Of a stretch of DNA of 64,000 nt, positions 1 to 8,319 are shown in pieces. The notes below the pieces were generated by a model that saw only the letters and a program-made list of their open reading frames with translations, was not told the DNA's origin and ran no database searches. The DNA is taken from NCBI GenBank assembly GCA_050011155.1, contig JBEKJP010000039.1, positions 1 through 64,000 on the forward strand, written 5' to 3'. Numbering within the stretch: the stretch's first letter is position 1; every line of letters starts with the position of its first letter. This DNA comes from Palsa-504 sp050011155 (GTDB taxonomy: Bacteria > Actinomycetota > Actinomycetes > Streptosporangiales > Streptosporangiaceae). A program made the translations under genes and the position numbers.

Positions 1-147
1 GTAGAGGACGGCGACACCCTGGTCATCCTCGAGTCGATGAAGATGGAGATCCCGGTCCTGACCGAGAGTGCGGGCGTGATCACCAAGCTGCACGTCGCCG
101 AGGGCGACGTCATCCAGGGCGGTGACCTGATCGCCACCATCGGCTAG
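1..147 (+). CDS. Biotin carboxyl carrier protein, C-terminal part (5' end outside window)
   Basis: The window opens inside a gene, and the last 48 codons read to a TAG stop. They contain the biotinylation motif ESMKME with the acceptor lysine, followed by the short beta-hairpin region typical of a biotinyl/lipoyl domain and ending in GDLIATIG. Biotin carriers shuttle carboxyl groups in acyl-CoA carboxylases. The domain ends right at the stop codon, as in the small stand-alone carriers of actinobacteria and also in the C-termini of longer AccA/AccBC-type subunits, so its full length and partner cannot be decided here. The biotin genes bioF and bioD lie about 13 kb away and are not an operon with it. 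Confidence 0.85.
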   Translation, partial: VEDGDTLVILESMKMEIPVLTESAGVITKLHVAEGDVIQGGDLIATIG

Positions 148-150
148 GCG

Positions 151-204
151 CCCGCGCCGGGAGCGCCGCCCGCGCCGGGAGCGCCGCCCGCGCCGGGAGC
201 GCCG
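151..204. repeat. 18-bp tandem repeat, three copies
   Basis: Three perfect head-to-tail copies of cccgcgccgggagcgccg start four bases after the stop codon of the biotin carrier gene. The unit is a multiple of three, but no frame here looks coding. Such expansion is typical of replication slippage in GC-rich DNA. Confidence 0.9.
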
Positions 205-286
205 CGCCACGTCCAGCCGAAGCCGCGCCCCGTATGAAGCCTCATCAGTCGCCGCAGCCCCACCCGTCCTGCGACATGGCAACCGT

Positions 287-342
287 CCATGATCACGAAG
301 GGTTAGGTGCCGATAGCCGTACCAAAGCCTTCGCGATCATGG
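287..342. repeat. Inverted repeat of the CATGATC family, copy 1
   Basis: The left arm CCATGATCACGAAGG (287-301) pairs with the right arm CCTTCGCGATCATGG (328-342) over 15 bp with one mismatch. The loop is 26 bases. It begins and ends with CATGATC/GATCATG like the elements at 409-465, 20143-20197 and 56061-56115, which suggests a dispersed intergenic palindrome family. Confidence 0.75.
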
Positions 343-408
343 GCACATACCGCGAATGCGTAAACAATGGGGTTCTAGGGGGAGGTGAGGCTTCCTCGCC
401 CGGAGCTC

Positions 409-465
409 TTCATGATCGCGGGCAGTTTCGGTCGTTTTTCGGCCCTAACTGCCCGCGATCATGAA
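409..465. repeat. Inverted repeat of the CATGATC family, copy 2
   Basis: A perfect 19-bp dyad: TTCATGATCGCGGGCAGTT at 409-427 and its complement at 447-465, separated by 19 bases. Its loop and right arm (TTTCGGTCG...GGCC...ACTGCCCGCGATCATG) closely resemble the element at 56061-56115, so the two look like copies of one mobile or REP-like sequence and not independent terminators. Confidence 0.85.
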
Positions 466-667
466 GCCGCCGCTCAGGGCACCTGGCGGCACGGACCGGA
501 TGTGGTTCCAGAGACAGCAGCAGCCGCTAGCACGGCTGCTGCGATAACGGATGAAAGTGACCCTCACCGGTCGTGACGCATGGGACGCAAGAGAGGCGGG
601 AGTTAGGAGTTAGGCCTCAGCGCCGCCACCGGGGCATCAACGCGTCGCCCTGGGCGCCAGCGCTGCC

Positions 668-2323
668 CTACACTCCGGTGGTCGAGCGGGGGTAGGCGAT
701 CTCCGGGTCGGTGAGCACGTTGACCAGGTACGGAACGCCGGAATCGAAGGCGCGGCGCAGCGCCGGGCCGATGTCCCCGGGGGCGGTGACGATCTCCCCG
801 GCCCCGCCGAGGGCGCGCACCACCTCGTCGTAGCGGCAGCCCGGCTGCAGGTCGGCGGCGACGTCGTAGCCGTACAGGGAGCGCATGGGGTGCCGTTCCA
901 GGCCCCAGCCGGCGTTGTTTCCGCAGATCATGACCACGGGCAGGCCGTGCCGGACCAGGGTGTCGGCGTCCATCAGCGAGAAGCCGGCCGCGCCGTCGCC
1001 GAGCAGCAGGACGACCTGGGCGGACGGGCGCGCCAGACGGGCTGCGATCGCATACCCCAGCCCGGTCCCCAGGCAGCCGAACGGTCCCGGGTCCAGCCAC
1101 CCGCCCGGCCGGGCGGGCTCGACGTACTTGCCTGCGAACGAGACGAAGTCGCCGCCGTCCCCGATGACCACCGTGTCGTCGTCGAGCACCTCGAGCAGTT
1201 CACCGTAGATCCGGGCCGGGTGCACCGGATCGGCCTCGCTGGCCAGCAGTGGGGCGTCCGCCGCCAGCGCGGCCCGGACCGCCTCGGCCAGTCCCGGCAC
1301 CCAGCCGGGATCGGCCCCAGGCCCCGCCGCAGCCGAAGAAAGCGCGGTAAAGAACGCCGCCAGGTCACCAGCCGCCGATGCGGCCAGCGGGACATGCGTC
1401 GCGATCCCGGCGGGTGAGTCGGCCACGTGTACGACTCGCGCCGGGGCCTCGGCCGGGCCGAACGATCCGTAGCCGAGCCGGAAGTCGAGCGGTGTCCCGG
1501 CCACGATGACCAGGTCGGCCAGGCGCAGCGCCGCCGACCTGGCCCGGGTCACCAGCAGTTCGTGGCCGCGGGGCAGCACGCCGCGGGCCTGTCCGTTGGC
1601 GATCACCGGTAGCCGTAGCGCCTCCGCCGCCTCCCGGGCCGCGCCCTCGGCGCCACCCAGCCATACGTCGGTGCCGAGCACGAGGACGGGACGCTGGGCC
1701 GTTCGGATCAAATGAGCGATCTGGTCTACGGCGCCGGCGTCGGGAGCGGCGGGCCGCCCCAGCCGGCCCTCCGGCCCGGCCGACCCGTCCGGCAGGTCCG
1801 CCGAGGCCTGGCCGTACAGCGCCTCGAGCGAGATGTCGAGGAACACCGGCCCGCGGTGGGCGCTCGACGCCAGCCGGAACGCCTCGTCGACCGAGCCGCC
1901 CAGCTGAGCCGTATCATGCTCGGTCCAGGCGCGCTTAGTCACCGGCGCGAGCAGCGGCGGGTGGTCCATCTCCTGCAGGCTGCCCGCGCCCCAGCGGGAG
2001 TCAGGGGCGCGGCCGGCCAGCACCACCACCGGCGCGCCGTTGAACCACGCGGTCGTCACCGCGCTGACCGAGTTGGTCACGCCAGGACCGGCGGTGACCA
2101 CGGCCAGCCCGGGCGTCCGGGTCAGCCGGGCGGTCGCCTCGGCGGCGAAGACCGCGGTCTGCTCGTGCCGCACGTCCAGCAGGCGCATCGGCGTGTCCGT
2201 TTTGACCGCCGCGTCGTAGAGCGGGAACACGTGCCCGCCGGACAGCGTGAACATGACCGATACCCCGTGCCGCCGGGCGGCCGCCAGCGCGTGCACCCCG
2301 CCATGACCAGAGATCCGTTCCAC
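668..2323 (-). CDS. ThDP-dependent acetolactate synthase-like enzyme (IlvG type)
   Basis: This is a 551-residue thiamine-diphosphate enzyme with the three-domain layout of acetolactate synthases. The N-terminal PYR domain has the FTLSGGH start and the catalytic glutamate in VRHEQTAVFAAE (about residue 54). A central domain follows, then a C-terminal PP domain with the GDGAAGFSLMD...GNNAGWG cofactor motif. The N-terminus (FTLSGGHVFPLYD, SLQEMDHPP) recalls mycobacterial IlvG (Rv1820), a second large-subunit homologue whose role in branched-chain amino acid synthesis is uncertain. No regulatory small subunit lies nearby, so it may act on another 2-oxoacid or a 2-hydroxyacyl-CoA. It starts at an ATG and ends 190 bases from the inverted repeats downstream. 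The fold is certain; the substrate is not. Confidence 0.85.
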   Translation of the reverse strand: MERISGHGGVHALAAARRHGVSVMFTLSGGHVFPLYDAAVKTDTPMRLLDVRHEQTAVFAAEATARLTRTPGLAVVTAGPGVTNSVSAVTTAWFNGAPVVVLAGRAPDSRWGAGSLQEMDHPPLLAPVTKRAWTEHDTAQLGGSVDEAFRLASSAHRGPVFLDISLEALYGQASADLPDGSAGPEGRLGRPAAPDAGAVDQIAHLIRTAQRPVLVLGTDVWLGGAEGAAREAAEALRLPVIANGQARGVLPRGHELLVTRARSAALRLADLVIVAGTPLDFRLGYGSFGPAEAPARVVHVADSPAGIATHVPLAASAAGDLAAFFTALSSAAAGPGADPGWVPGLAEAVRAALAADAPLLASEADPVHPARIYGELLEVLDDDTVVIGDGGDFVSFAGKYVEPARPGGWLDPGPFGCLGTGLGYAIAARLARPSAQVVLLLGDGAAGFSLMDADTLVRHGLPVVMICGNNAGWGLERHPMRSLYGYDVAADLQPGCRYDEVVRALGGAGEIVTAPGDIGPALRRAFDSGVPYLVNVLTDPEIAYPRSTTGV

Positions 2324-2359
2324 GAGGGCGACGTTACCAGCCAGTAAAGCCCAGTGGCC

Positions 2360-3067
2360 TCAGCCCCGGAGCTGAGTTTGCCGCCAGTCCCGCCCGGTCA
2401 CCGGGCGCCACTGTGCCGACCCGGCCGACAGCTGCATCATGGGTTCGGGCTGGAACCCGCGCGCGCCGCCGGACGAAGGAGCATTCCCGTAATGCGGGCT
2501 GGCCAGGATCATGACCACCATGGCCGAGTCCGCGGCGAACAGGTACGTCGGGTAGATCACCCCGACCAGGACATTGAAGTCGGTGACATACAACACCAAC
2601 CCCGCCGCCGCGCCGAACAGCGCGTACGGGAGCCAGGGCTCCTCGTCGGGGTTGACCCACGCGTGGTGGAAGGTCGGCAGGTAGGCGAGCAGGTCCGTAC
2701 CCACGGACACGGCCACGGCCCACGACATCGGGATGAGCCCCGGCACCAGTTGCGCCACCGCGAGCAGCGCCACGCCCTCCGCCGCCAGGGTCACGCACAC
2801 CGCGTCCAGCGGACCGAACTCCCGGCTCCCGTGCCGCCAGCCCAGCACTACCACCGCCGCGCAGCCCGCCGCGCACAGCGCTGTGTAGCACGCGGCCGGC
2901 ACCTGTCCCGCCGCGAACGAGGACACGGTCCCCACGCTCTGGACGACCAGCCAGATGCCCCAGGACGCGATCCGGGGCTTGGCCCGGCCGCGCACGATGT
3001 CGATGATGTAGGGCAGGGCCGCGACCGCCGTGAGCGTGCTGCTCGCAACAGTGATGCCGGGCTTCAC
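2360..3067 (-). CDS. Polytopic membrane protein with PQ-loop-like internal repeat
   Basis: A 235-residue integral membrane protein of unknown function with about seven hydrophobic segments. Two stretches look like diverged copies of one unit: LPYIIDIVRGRAKPRIASW near residue 18 and LAYLPTFHHAWVNPDEEPW near residue 145. The pattern of a Pro-containing helix followed by a P-x-x-SW turn resembles PQ-loop/SemiSWEET transporters, but the similarity is weak. I chose the GTG at 3067 because it overlaps the upstream stop codon in a GTGA junction (3064-3067), which implies translational coupling to the acyltransferase-like gene. It may act with that protein at the membrane; this is inferred from the coupling only. 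Confidence 0.75.
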   Translation of the reverse strand: MKPGITVASSTLTAVAALPYIIDIVRGRAKPRIASWGIWLVVQSVGTVSSFAAGQVPAACYTALCAAGCAAVVVLGWRHGSREFGPLDAVCVTLAAEGVALLAVAQLVPGLIPMSWAVAVSVGTDLLAYLPTFHHAWVNPDEEPWLPYALFGAAAGLVLYVTDFNVLVGVIYPTYLFAADSAMVVMILASPHYGNAPSSGGARGFQPEPMMQLSAGSAQWRPVTGRDWRQTQLRG

Positions 3068-4323
3068 GGCGCGGCTGCCGTCACGCTCAGCGCGCCGCCT
3101 CCCAGCGCGCCGCCTCCCAGCGCGCCGCCTCCCAGCGCGCCGTCTCCCAGCGCGCCGTCTCCCAGCGCGCCGTCTCCCAGCGCGCCGTCTCCCAGCGCGC
3201 CGCCACCAGAGGTGCACGCCCGCCGGGATCCGCCCGCCGCGCCGTGGGCGGAGCGCGGCCGGGGGACGGCGGCGCGGGCGGGCCGCTGGCCGCCGGCCGC
3301 GGTGACGGTCCACCGCGGCTCGGCCCACGTGCTGGCGACCAGCTTCTCCGGGGCGACGCTGGTCATCCAGTCGAGCACCGCGAAGCCCTCGAACCGAGCG
3401 TGTTCGACTACCGCCGCCTCCAGCCGCCGCCCGGGGGAGTACCGTCGCCAGGGCGGCGCGAACCGCCCGTCGAACACCCGGTAAGCCGGCCCGTCGGTGA
3501 ACGCGATGACGTACGCCGCCAGGTGCCCGTCCAGCCGGAGCGTGGCCACCTCGAGCTCGCCGCGGGCGGCGTGCAGGTCGTAGACCGAACGCCAGAAGGC
3601 CACGCCGGCCGTGTCGTCGAGATCGCTCTCCCGGCCGGCGTCGTGATCCCGGGCCAGATGCACGTCCTCGATCTCGCCGCGCAGCTTGGCCAGCCGGTCC
3701 GGGTCGCGCTCGAACTGGATCTCCTCGCTCAGCGCGTGCTGCCTGATGCGCTGGCTGGACCGGTCCAGGCCGCTGCGGATGCCGGGGCCGAAGGTCACCT
3801 GCCCGGCCTTGAAGCCGATGCCGGGGACCGGCGACGCGGGCGTCACGTGGCTGCCCGGCAGCTGGCGGGCCAGCCACGCGGCGTCGTTGCCGTCGCGCAG
3901 GCCGGTCAGGACCAGTTGCCAGGGCCGTCTCAGGTCGGTGGCGAACCCGGCGAGTTCGGCCAGCATCGTCCGGCGGGCATCCGCCGACCGGGCGGCGACC
4001 TCCCACGTGTCGTCGCTGTGCGGGCGTCCCGACGTGATCTGCCAGACCCCGTCCTGCTCGCGCACGGCGACCAGGGCGGCGGCGACCAGGGCGGCGGCGC
4101 GGAGTGGGTCGTCCGGCGCGGGCAGCGCCAGCAGCACCGGTACCGCGTCGTGTTCTGCCCTGACGGCCGAACGCCACCAGGCCAGCCGGGCCGTGACCGG
4201 GGTCCCGGCCAGCTGGTGGAGCGCCGCTACAGCGGGTTCGAGCGGGCCCAGAGCCGGCCAGCCGCTGAGGATGTCGATCTGCGCGGAGGCCGCTGCCGCC
4301 GGTTCATGCCGCGTCCCAGGCAT
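3064..4323 (-). CDS. GNAT-like (CelD/BcsL-type) acyltransferase with repeat tail
   Basis: A 419-residue protein whose middle and C-terminal parts (about residues 230-345) look like an FemAB/CelD-type GNAT fold: FWRSVYDLHAARGELEVATLRLDGHLAAY, a donor-binding region, then the motif FEGFAVLDWMTSVAPEKL. Such proteins move acyl or aminoacyl groups onto polysaccharide or cell-wall precursors. The assignment is by pattern and is moderate. The last 40 residues are a pentapeptide repeat, GALGD then GALGG, encoded by 15-bp tandem repeats (see 3091-3195) and ending almost at the stop. The gene is coupled to the membrane protein downstream by a GTGA overlap. The ATG is preceded by an AT-rich stretch (about 4370-4490) that probably holds the promoter. 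Confidence 0.65.
   Translation of the reverse strand: MPGTRHEPAAAASAQIDILSGWPALGPLEPAVAALHQLAGTPVTARLAWWRSAVRAEHDAVPVLLALPAPDDPLRAAALVAAALVAVREQDGVWQITSGRPHSDDTWEVAARSADARRTMLAELAGFATDLRRPWQLVLTGLRDGNDAAWLARQLPGSHVTPASPVPGIGFKAGQVTFGPGIRSGLDRSSQRIRQHALSEEIQFERDPDRLAKLRGEIEDVHLARDHDAGRESDLDDTAGVAFWRSVYDLHAARGELEVATLRLDGHLAAYVIAFTDGPAYRVFDGRFAPPWRRYSPGRRLEAAVVEHARFEGFAVLDWMTSVAPEKLVASTWAEPRWTVTAAGGQRPARAAVPRPRSAHGAAGGSRRACTSGGGALGDGALGDGALGDGALGDGALGGGALGGGALGGGALSVTAAAP
3091..3195. repeat. 15-bp coding tandem repeat, seven copies
   Basis: Three copies of cgcgccgcctcccag (3091-3135) are followed by four copies of cgcgccgtctcccag (3136-3195), with decayed copies beyond. On the minus strand they encode the Gly-Ala-Leu-Gly-Asp/Gly tail of the acyltransferase-like protein. 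The near-identity of copies indicates recent expansion, so copy number probably varies between strains. Confidence 0.95.
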
Positions 4324-4562
4324 TCCCCGATCCTTCCGGCTGGGGCGCCCCGCAATCCTGCGTATTCCGGGGCAACTAGTACTTAGAGTAATCTTTCACA
4401 TGCGCATTGTGAATAGCCCGGATGGTAAATTTTCGCAGAATGTGGCTAGTCGGATACAGATAGTAATCCTTGTGTAATAAAAATTGCCGTGGAAGTGGCG
4501 CCAGAACCTGCGCCGGAATCAGGCCCAAGAAGGAATCAGGCCCAAGAAGGCCCGGGAACCTG

Positions 4563-5267
4563 CTACGGAATCAGGCCGAACACCGTCGCGGGCGAGCCCG
4601 AGCCGCCCCGCACCCGTATTCCGCCCACGATGATCCAGCCCCCCGCCGGCGGCATCTCGCCCAGCCCGGCCAGGTTTTCCAGGTGCATGCGACGCCCATG
4701 GAGCAGCAGCTGATTAGTGCGAAAGAAGGTATCGGTGCCCGGATCGACGCCCATCGCGTCGATCCCCAGCGCGCCGACGGACCGTTCCTCGATCAGCCAC
4801 CGGGTCACCTCGACGCCGAATCCCGGATAATGCAGGCCGCCCGCCGGATCCGCGTTCAGGTAGGCCGCCGGTTCGTCCCAGCGGTCCGCGAAGCCCGTCC
4901 ACGCCAGCACGGCGCTGTGCGGCGGGACCGGCCCGAAGTTGGCCTCCCACTTCTCGATCTCGGTCCGGCCGAGGACGAAATCCGCGTCCTCGGCCGCCTC
5001 GGCCCGTACGTCGAGCACGACCGCGGGAAAGAAGAAGTCACCCGGCTCGAGCTCGTCCGCGGCCGTTTCACCCACATGGAAGTGCGCGGGCGCGGCCCAG
5101 TGCGTGCCCGACTGCTCGCCGGTCACCACCGTCTGCAGGTGATAGCCGTCCCGCTCGACCGTGGCGACCGGGCGAACCGAGACCACCGGATCGCCGGGGA
5201 AGACCGGCGTGCCCGGGCCGAGCACGTGGCTGAGGAACACCACCCGCGAGAAACCGAAGGGAGCCAT
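4563..5267 (-). CDS. Cyclase-family hydrolase (kynurenine formamidase-like fold) with altered metal motif
   Basis: A 234-residue protein of the cyclase/KynB-like family, which hydrolyses amide or ring bonds (N-formylkynurenine, isatin and similar) with a divalent metal. The usual signature HxGTHxDxPxH appears as QSGTHWAAPAH at residues 52-62. The second and last histidines (H56, H62) are kept, but the first His is Gln52 and the Asp is Ala58, so metal binding may differ. The ATG at 5265-5267 overlaps the stop codon of the upstream permease in a TGATG junction, which decides this start over longer readings. Coupling to two amino-acid permeases suggests it acts on an imported amide or amino-acid derivative. 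Confidence 0.8.
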   Translation of the reverse strand: MAPFGFSRVVFLSHVLGPGTPVFPGDPVVSVRPVATVERDGYHLQTVVTGEQSGTHWAAPAHFHVGETAADELEPGDFFFPAVVLDVRAEAAEDADFVLGRTEIEKWEANFGPVPPHSAVLAWTGFADRWDEPAAYLNADPAGGLHYPGFGVEVTRWLIEERSVGALGIDAMGVDPGTDTFFRTNQLLLHGRRMHLENLAGLGEMPPAGGWIIVGGIRVRGGSGSPATVFGLIP

Positions 5268-6853
5268 CACGAATGGTTGACCGGAGCAGCGGGCGTGACC
5301 ACGGGCTCGGCCCTGACGGCCGGCTCGGCCCGCGTCTTGCCGCCCAGCAGGTAGAAGGCCAGGCCGATCACGACGATGACGGCCAGCGGCACGAGCTGGC
5401 TGAGCTCGTACTGCAGCCGCTGGTGGGAGAAGCTGAGAGCGGCCAGGGCGTCGTTCGGGTTGCCGCCGGCGCCGAACCAGTTGACGCCGAACCCCGGCCA
5501 GATCAGCGCGACCGTGGCCAGCAGCGCCCAGAACGTCGGGACGACCGAGCAGATCCACGCGCCCGCCATCCCGCCGGGTACCCGGTAGGGGCGCTCGACG
5601 TCCGGCCGCGAGTACCTGAGCTTGATCAGGGCCGGGAAGATGAACAGGTACGAGATCGTGGTGGTGGAGATCGTCAGCCCGAGCACCGCGGAGAAGTACC
5701 GGCTCGAATCGCCCCCGGTGATCTGGAACGCGGCGATCATCAGCACGGTTGACACCACGCCCGAGACCAGGTTCATCGTCACCGGCGTGCCGAACCGGGC
5801 CGAGAACCGCCCTAGCACCCGCGGCCCGCCGCCGTCGTAGGAGGCCACCGCCTCGGTCCGGTCCGAGCCCATGATCCACGTCGTGCCCGCGCTGGCCAGC
5901 GCGAAGATGAACACCACGGCCGCGACCCGGCCCAGGAGCAGGCCCGCCCCGGTGAGCGTCACCGTCCCGTCGTGCGCCACGTGGCCGCCGTAGACCGTGA
6001 AGGTGGCCTTGACCGCGTCCAGGAACCCGGTCAGGTTGGAGATCTGGTTCGTCGGCAGCACGATCAGGATGGCCAGGATGGGGATCCCGTACGCGAGCAT
6101 GGTGGTGAGCCCCGACGACAGGACGGCGAACGGCACGTCCCGCTTGGGGTTGGTCATCTCCTCGCCCGCCGCCGACGACACCTCCAGGCCGGCGTAGTTG
6201 AAGAACAGCACCGGCACCACCGCGATGAACACGGCGTAGGTGGGCAGGAAGGCGTGACCGCCGAAGCCGTGCACCCCGTGCTTGGCCGCGTACACGATGA
6301 CCGAGATCACGAAGAACGTCAGGATCGCCCCGCGGGCCCAGGCGCCCAGCGTCGGCACCCACTTGCCGTACCGCAGCGCCACGATGGCGGCCCCGATGGT
6401 GAACCAGATGAAGGCGACCGCGTACACGTACTTCCACGGTCCGCCCACGTTGCCGAAGAACTCCTCGATCGCGGCGAACGAGACGATCGTGAGCGATCCG
6501 CCCACCCAGATCGGGTTGGAGATCCAGTAGATGACCGAGTTGATCGCGGCCAGCGGCCGCCCGAAGGCCAGCCGGGTCCAGACGTACGGGCCGCCCTCCT
6601 GCGGGAAGGCCGAGCCCAGCTCGGATATGGACAGCGCGTAGGGCAGGAAGAACAGGAGCCCGAGAAATATCAGCCAGGTGAAGCCTTGCGCTCCGTTGCT
6701 CGCGACCGCGCCGATGGTGTCGATCGTCACCACGGTGCAGATCAGGTAGAAGTACATGTCGAAGCGCCGGAAGTGCCGCCGCAGCTTGCGCTTCTCCTGC
6801 AGCGCGCTGGCAGTGGTCTCGAAACCGGGCTCAGCCGCGTTGATCTCGGTCAC
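5267..6853 (-). CDS. APC-family amino acid/polyamine permease (second of pair)
   Basis: A 528-residue secondary transporter with about 12 predicted membrane helices. Its N-terminus (FDMYFYLICTVVTIDTIGAVA) and the motif ELGSAFPQEGGPYVW are typical of glutamate/GABA-antiporter-like APC permeases. The C-terminus is cytoplasmic and Pro/Ala-rich. The GTG start at 6853 overlaps the upstream stop as GTGA, and an AGGAGG sits 11 bases upstream. It is the middle gene of a three-gene coupled operon (permease, permease, cyclase). The substrate cannot be read from sequence; an amino acid, amide or polyamine is likely. Confidence 0.88.
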   Translation of the reverse strand: MTEINAAEPGFETTASALQEKRKLRRHFRRFDMYFYLICTVVTIDTIGAVASNGAQGFTWLIFLGLLFFLPYALSISELGSAFPQEGGPYVWTRLAFGRPLAAINSVIYWISNPIWVGGSLTIVSFAAIEEFFGNVGGPWKYVYAVAFIWFTIGAAIVALRYGKWVPTLGAWARGAILTFFVISVIVYAAKHGVHGFGGHAFLPTYAVFIAVVPVLFFNYAGLEVSSAAGEEMTNPKRDVPFAVLSSGLTTMLAYGIPILAILIVLPTNQISNLTGFLDAVKATFTVYGGHVAHDGTVTLTGAGLLLGRVAAVVFIFALASAGTTWIMGSDRTEAVASYDGGGPRVLGRFSARFGTPVTMNLVSGVVSTVLMIAAFQITGGDSSRYFSAVLGLTISTTTISYLFIFPALIKLRYSRPDVERPYRVPGGMAGAWICSVVPTFWALLATVALIWPGFGVNWFGAGGNPNDALAALSFSHQRLQYELSQLVPLAVIVVIGLAFYLLGGKTRAEPAVRAEPVVTPAAPVNHS

Positions 6854-8319
6854 GTTGCGCCTAACCTCCTCGGGCTGGTGTTCGCTGGCGCGCTCTCGCG
6901 TGGGATCTGGAAGAACGAGGACCGCAGGCCCAGGCGCGCGACGAGCATCAGGACCACGCCGGACCCGAGGATGGAGATCAGCGACCAGCGCTGGGACGCG
7001 GGCGCGCTCATCGTCGACTTGGCCACGATCCAGACCAGGAAACCGGCCGCGGCGAGGGGCAGGATGCCGATCAGCACCGCGTCCCAGAGGTTGCTGAACA
7101 CGTGCCGCCGGTAGTACACGATGGCGGACAGCGCGGTCAGGATGTAGAAGCTGGCGTACAGCACGCCGGTCACGTCGATCAGCTGGGTGAAGGCGTTCGC
7201 GATCGAGCCGGAGAGCAGGTACACCCAGGTGACCGCGATGAGGACCACGCCGACGACGACGCTGGCGACCACCGGGGTGGCGAAGCGCGGGCTCACGATG
7301 CCCAGGGCCGGCGGCAGCACCCGGTGACCCGCCATCCCGTAGATCATCCGGGCCAGGATGACGATGCTGACCCCGGTCGACGCGATCACGGACAGCGCCA
7401 GGGCCAGCGCCATCACCTTGGCCGCGCCGCCGCCGCCGAGCGCCTGGGCGATGAAGACGAGCACCGAGGAGGAGTTCTTGTGCAGCTTGGCCGGGGAGAC
7501 GACGCCCTGCAGGCCGACCTGGCAGAACGTGTAGATGACGATGAGCAGGGCGACCGCGATGACCGCCGCCCGGCCCGGGTTGTGCCGCCGGTGCTTGACT
7601 TCCTCGTTGACGTAGACGGTGGCGTCCCAGCCCGCGAACATGAACACCGCGATGAGCAGGCCCGACGCCAGGCTGCCGTGGCCACCGATGCCGCTCAGGC
7701 TCAGCCAGCTGCTGGTGATCGGGAAGGTGCCGTGGTGGTGGGTCAGGACCGCGATCAGCCCGGCGACCGAGAAGGCGATCAGGATGATGTACTCGACCAC
7801 CCCCATGCCCACCTGGGTACGCGCGGTGAGCCGGATGCCGACCACCGCGATCAGTAGCATCAGCGCGATCACGATCGTGCTGATGAAGATGTTCGGCCAG
7901 GTGGCGCTGGCGCTGGCGCCGAAGATGGCCAGCACCGACGGGCCGAGCACGACCACGCCGGCGATCGCCCCGACCAGGCTGGCGGCGATCATCAGCCAGC
8001 CGGTGATGAACCCGAGGTAGGGGTTGATCGCCCGGCCCACCCACTCGAACGAGGCGCCGCAATTGGCGTTCCACAGGTTCAGCCGGCGGTAGGCGTTGGC
8101 GATGACCAGCATCGGCACCCCGCACAAGACGATGACGGGCCCGCTGCCGTAGGACGACGCCAGGGCCAGTCCGGCCAGCGAGAGCCCGATGGCCACCGTC
8201 GGCGCCGAGTTGGCCATCCCGATGATCGTGTCCTGCGCGGCCCCGATCGCGTCGGGTTCCAGGCGGGCGGGCAGGACCTGGGCGGCATCCGGGATGGCCG
8301 TCGCGAGTCGTTCCGTCAT
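6850..8319 (-). CDS. APC-family amino acid permease (first of pair)
   Basis: A 489-residue permease with about 12 membrane segments. It shows the NSAPTVAIGLSLAGLALASSYGSGP first helix and the cytoplasmic motif GCGASFEWVGRAINPYLGF-type loop (here CGASFEWVGRAINPYLGF) of APC transporters, and also NEEVKHRRHNPGRAAVIAV. I chose the ATG at 8319 because AGGAG lies five bases upstream; the frame is open 46 codons further but without a ribosome site. The stop overlaps the next permease start (GTGA). It leads the operon, so the promoter should lie in 8320-8871, divergent from the sensor kinase gene. Confidence 0.88.
   Translation of the reverse strand: MTERLATAIPDAAQVLPARLEPDAIGAAQDTIIGMANSAPTVAIGLSLAGLALASSYGSGPVIVLCGVPMLVIANAYRRLNLWNANCGASFEWVGRAINPYLGFITGWLMIAASLVGAIAGVVVLGPSVLAIFGASASATWPNIFISTIVIALMLLIAVVGIRLTARTQVGMGVVEYIILIAFSVAGLIAVLTHHHGTFPITSSWLSLSGIGGHGSLASGLLIAVFMFAGWDATVYVNEEVKHRRHNPGRAAVIAVALLIVIYTFCQVGLQGVVSPAKLHKNSSSVLVFIAQALGGGGAAKVMALALALSVIASTGVSIVILARMIYGMAGHRVLPPALGIVSPRFATPVVASVVVGVVLIAVTWVYLLSGSIANAFTQLIDVTGVLYASFYILTALSAIVYYRRHVFSNLWDAVLIGILPLAAAGFLVWIVAKSTMSAPASQRWSLISILGSGVVLMLVARLGLRSSFFQIPRESAPANTSPRRLGAT

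Larger units (their letters stand above)
148..667. other. Intergenic region with tandem repeats and two palindromic elements
   Basis: About 520 bases separate the biotin carrier gene from the convergent ThDP enzyme. I see no convincing gene. The stretch holds a three-copy 18-bp tandem repeat (151-204) and two separate inverted repeats (287-342 and 409-465) described in their own entries. The rest, including 466-667, shows no recognisable coding or RNA signature. Confidence 0.6.

Noticed and set aside
151..204. Regular repeats near the window start as a possible CRISPR array.
   Set aside because: The 18-bp units are directly adjacent with no spacers, so this is a slippage repeat.
2360..4177. 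A 605-codon open frame that could be taken as one large protein.
   Set aside because: Its first 370 codons are an Arg/Ala-rich shadow of the acyltransferase-like gene. Only the part from the GTG at 3067 has membrane-protein character and a coupled start.
5267..8125. A 952-codon frame covering both permeases, suggesting a fusion.
   Set aside because: The first half is an out-of-frame reading of the first permease gene. The GTGA junction at 6850-6853 shows two separate genes.
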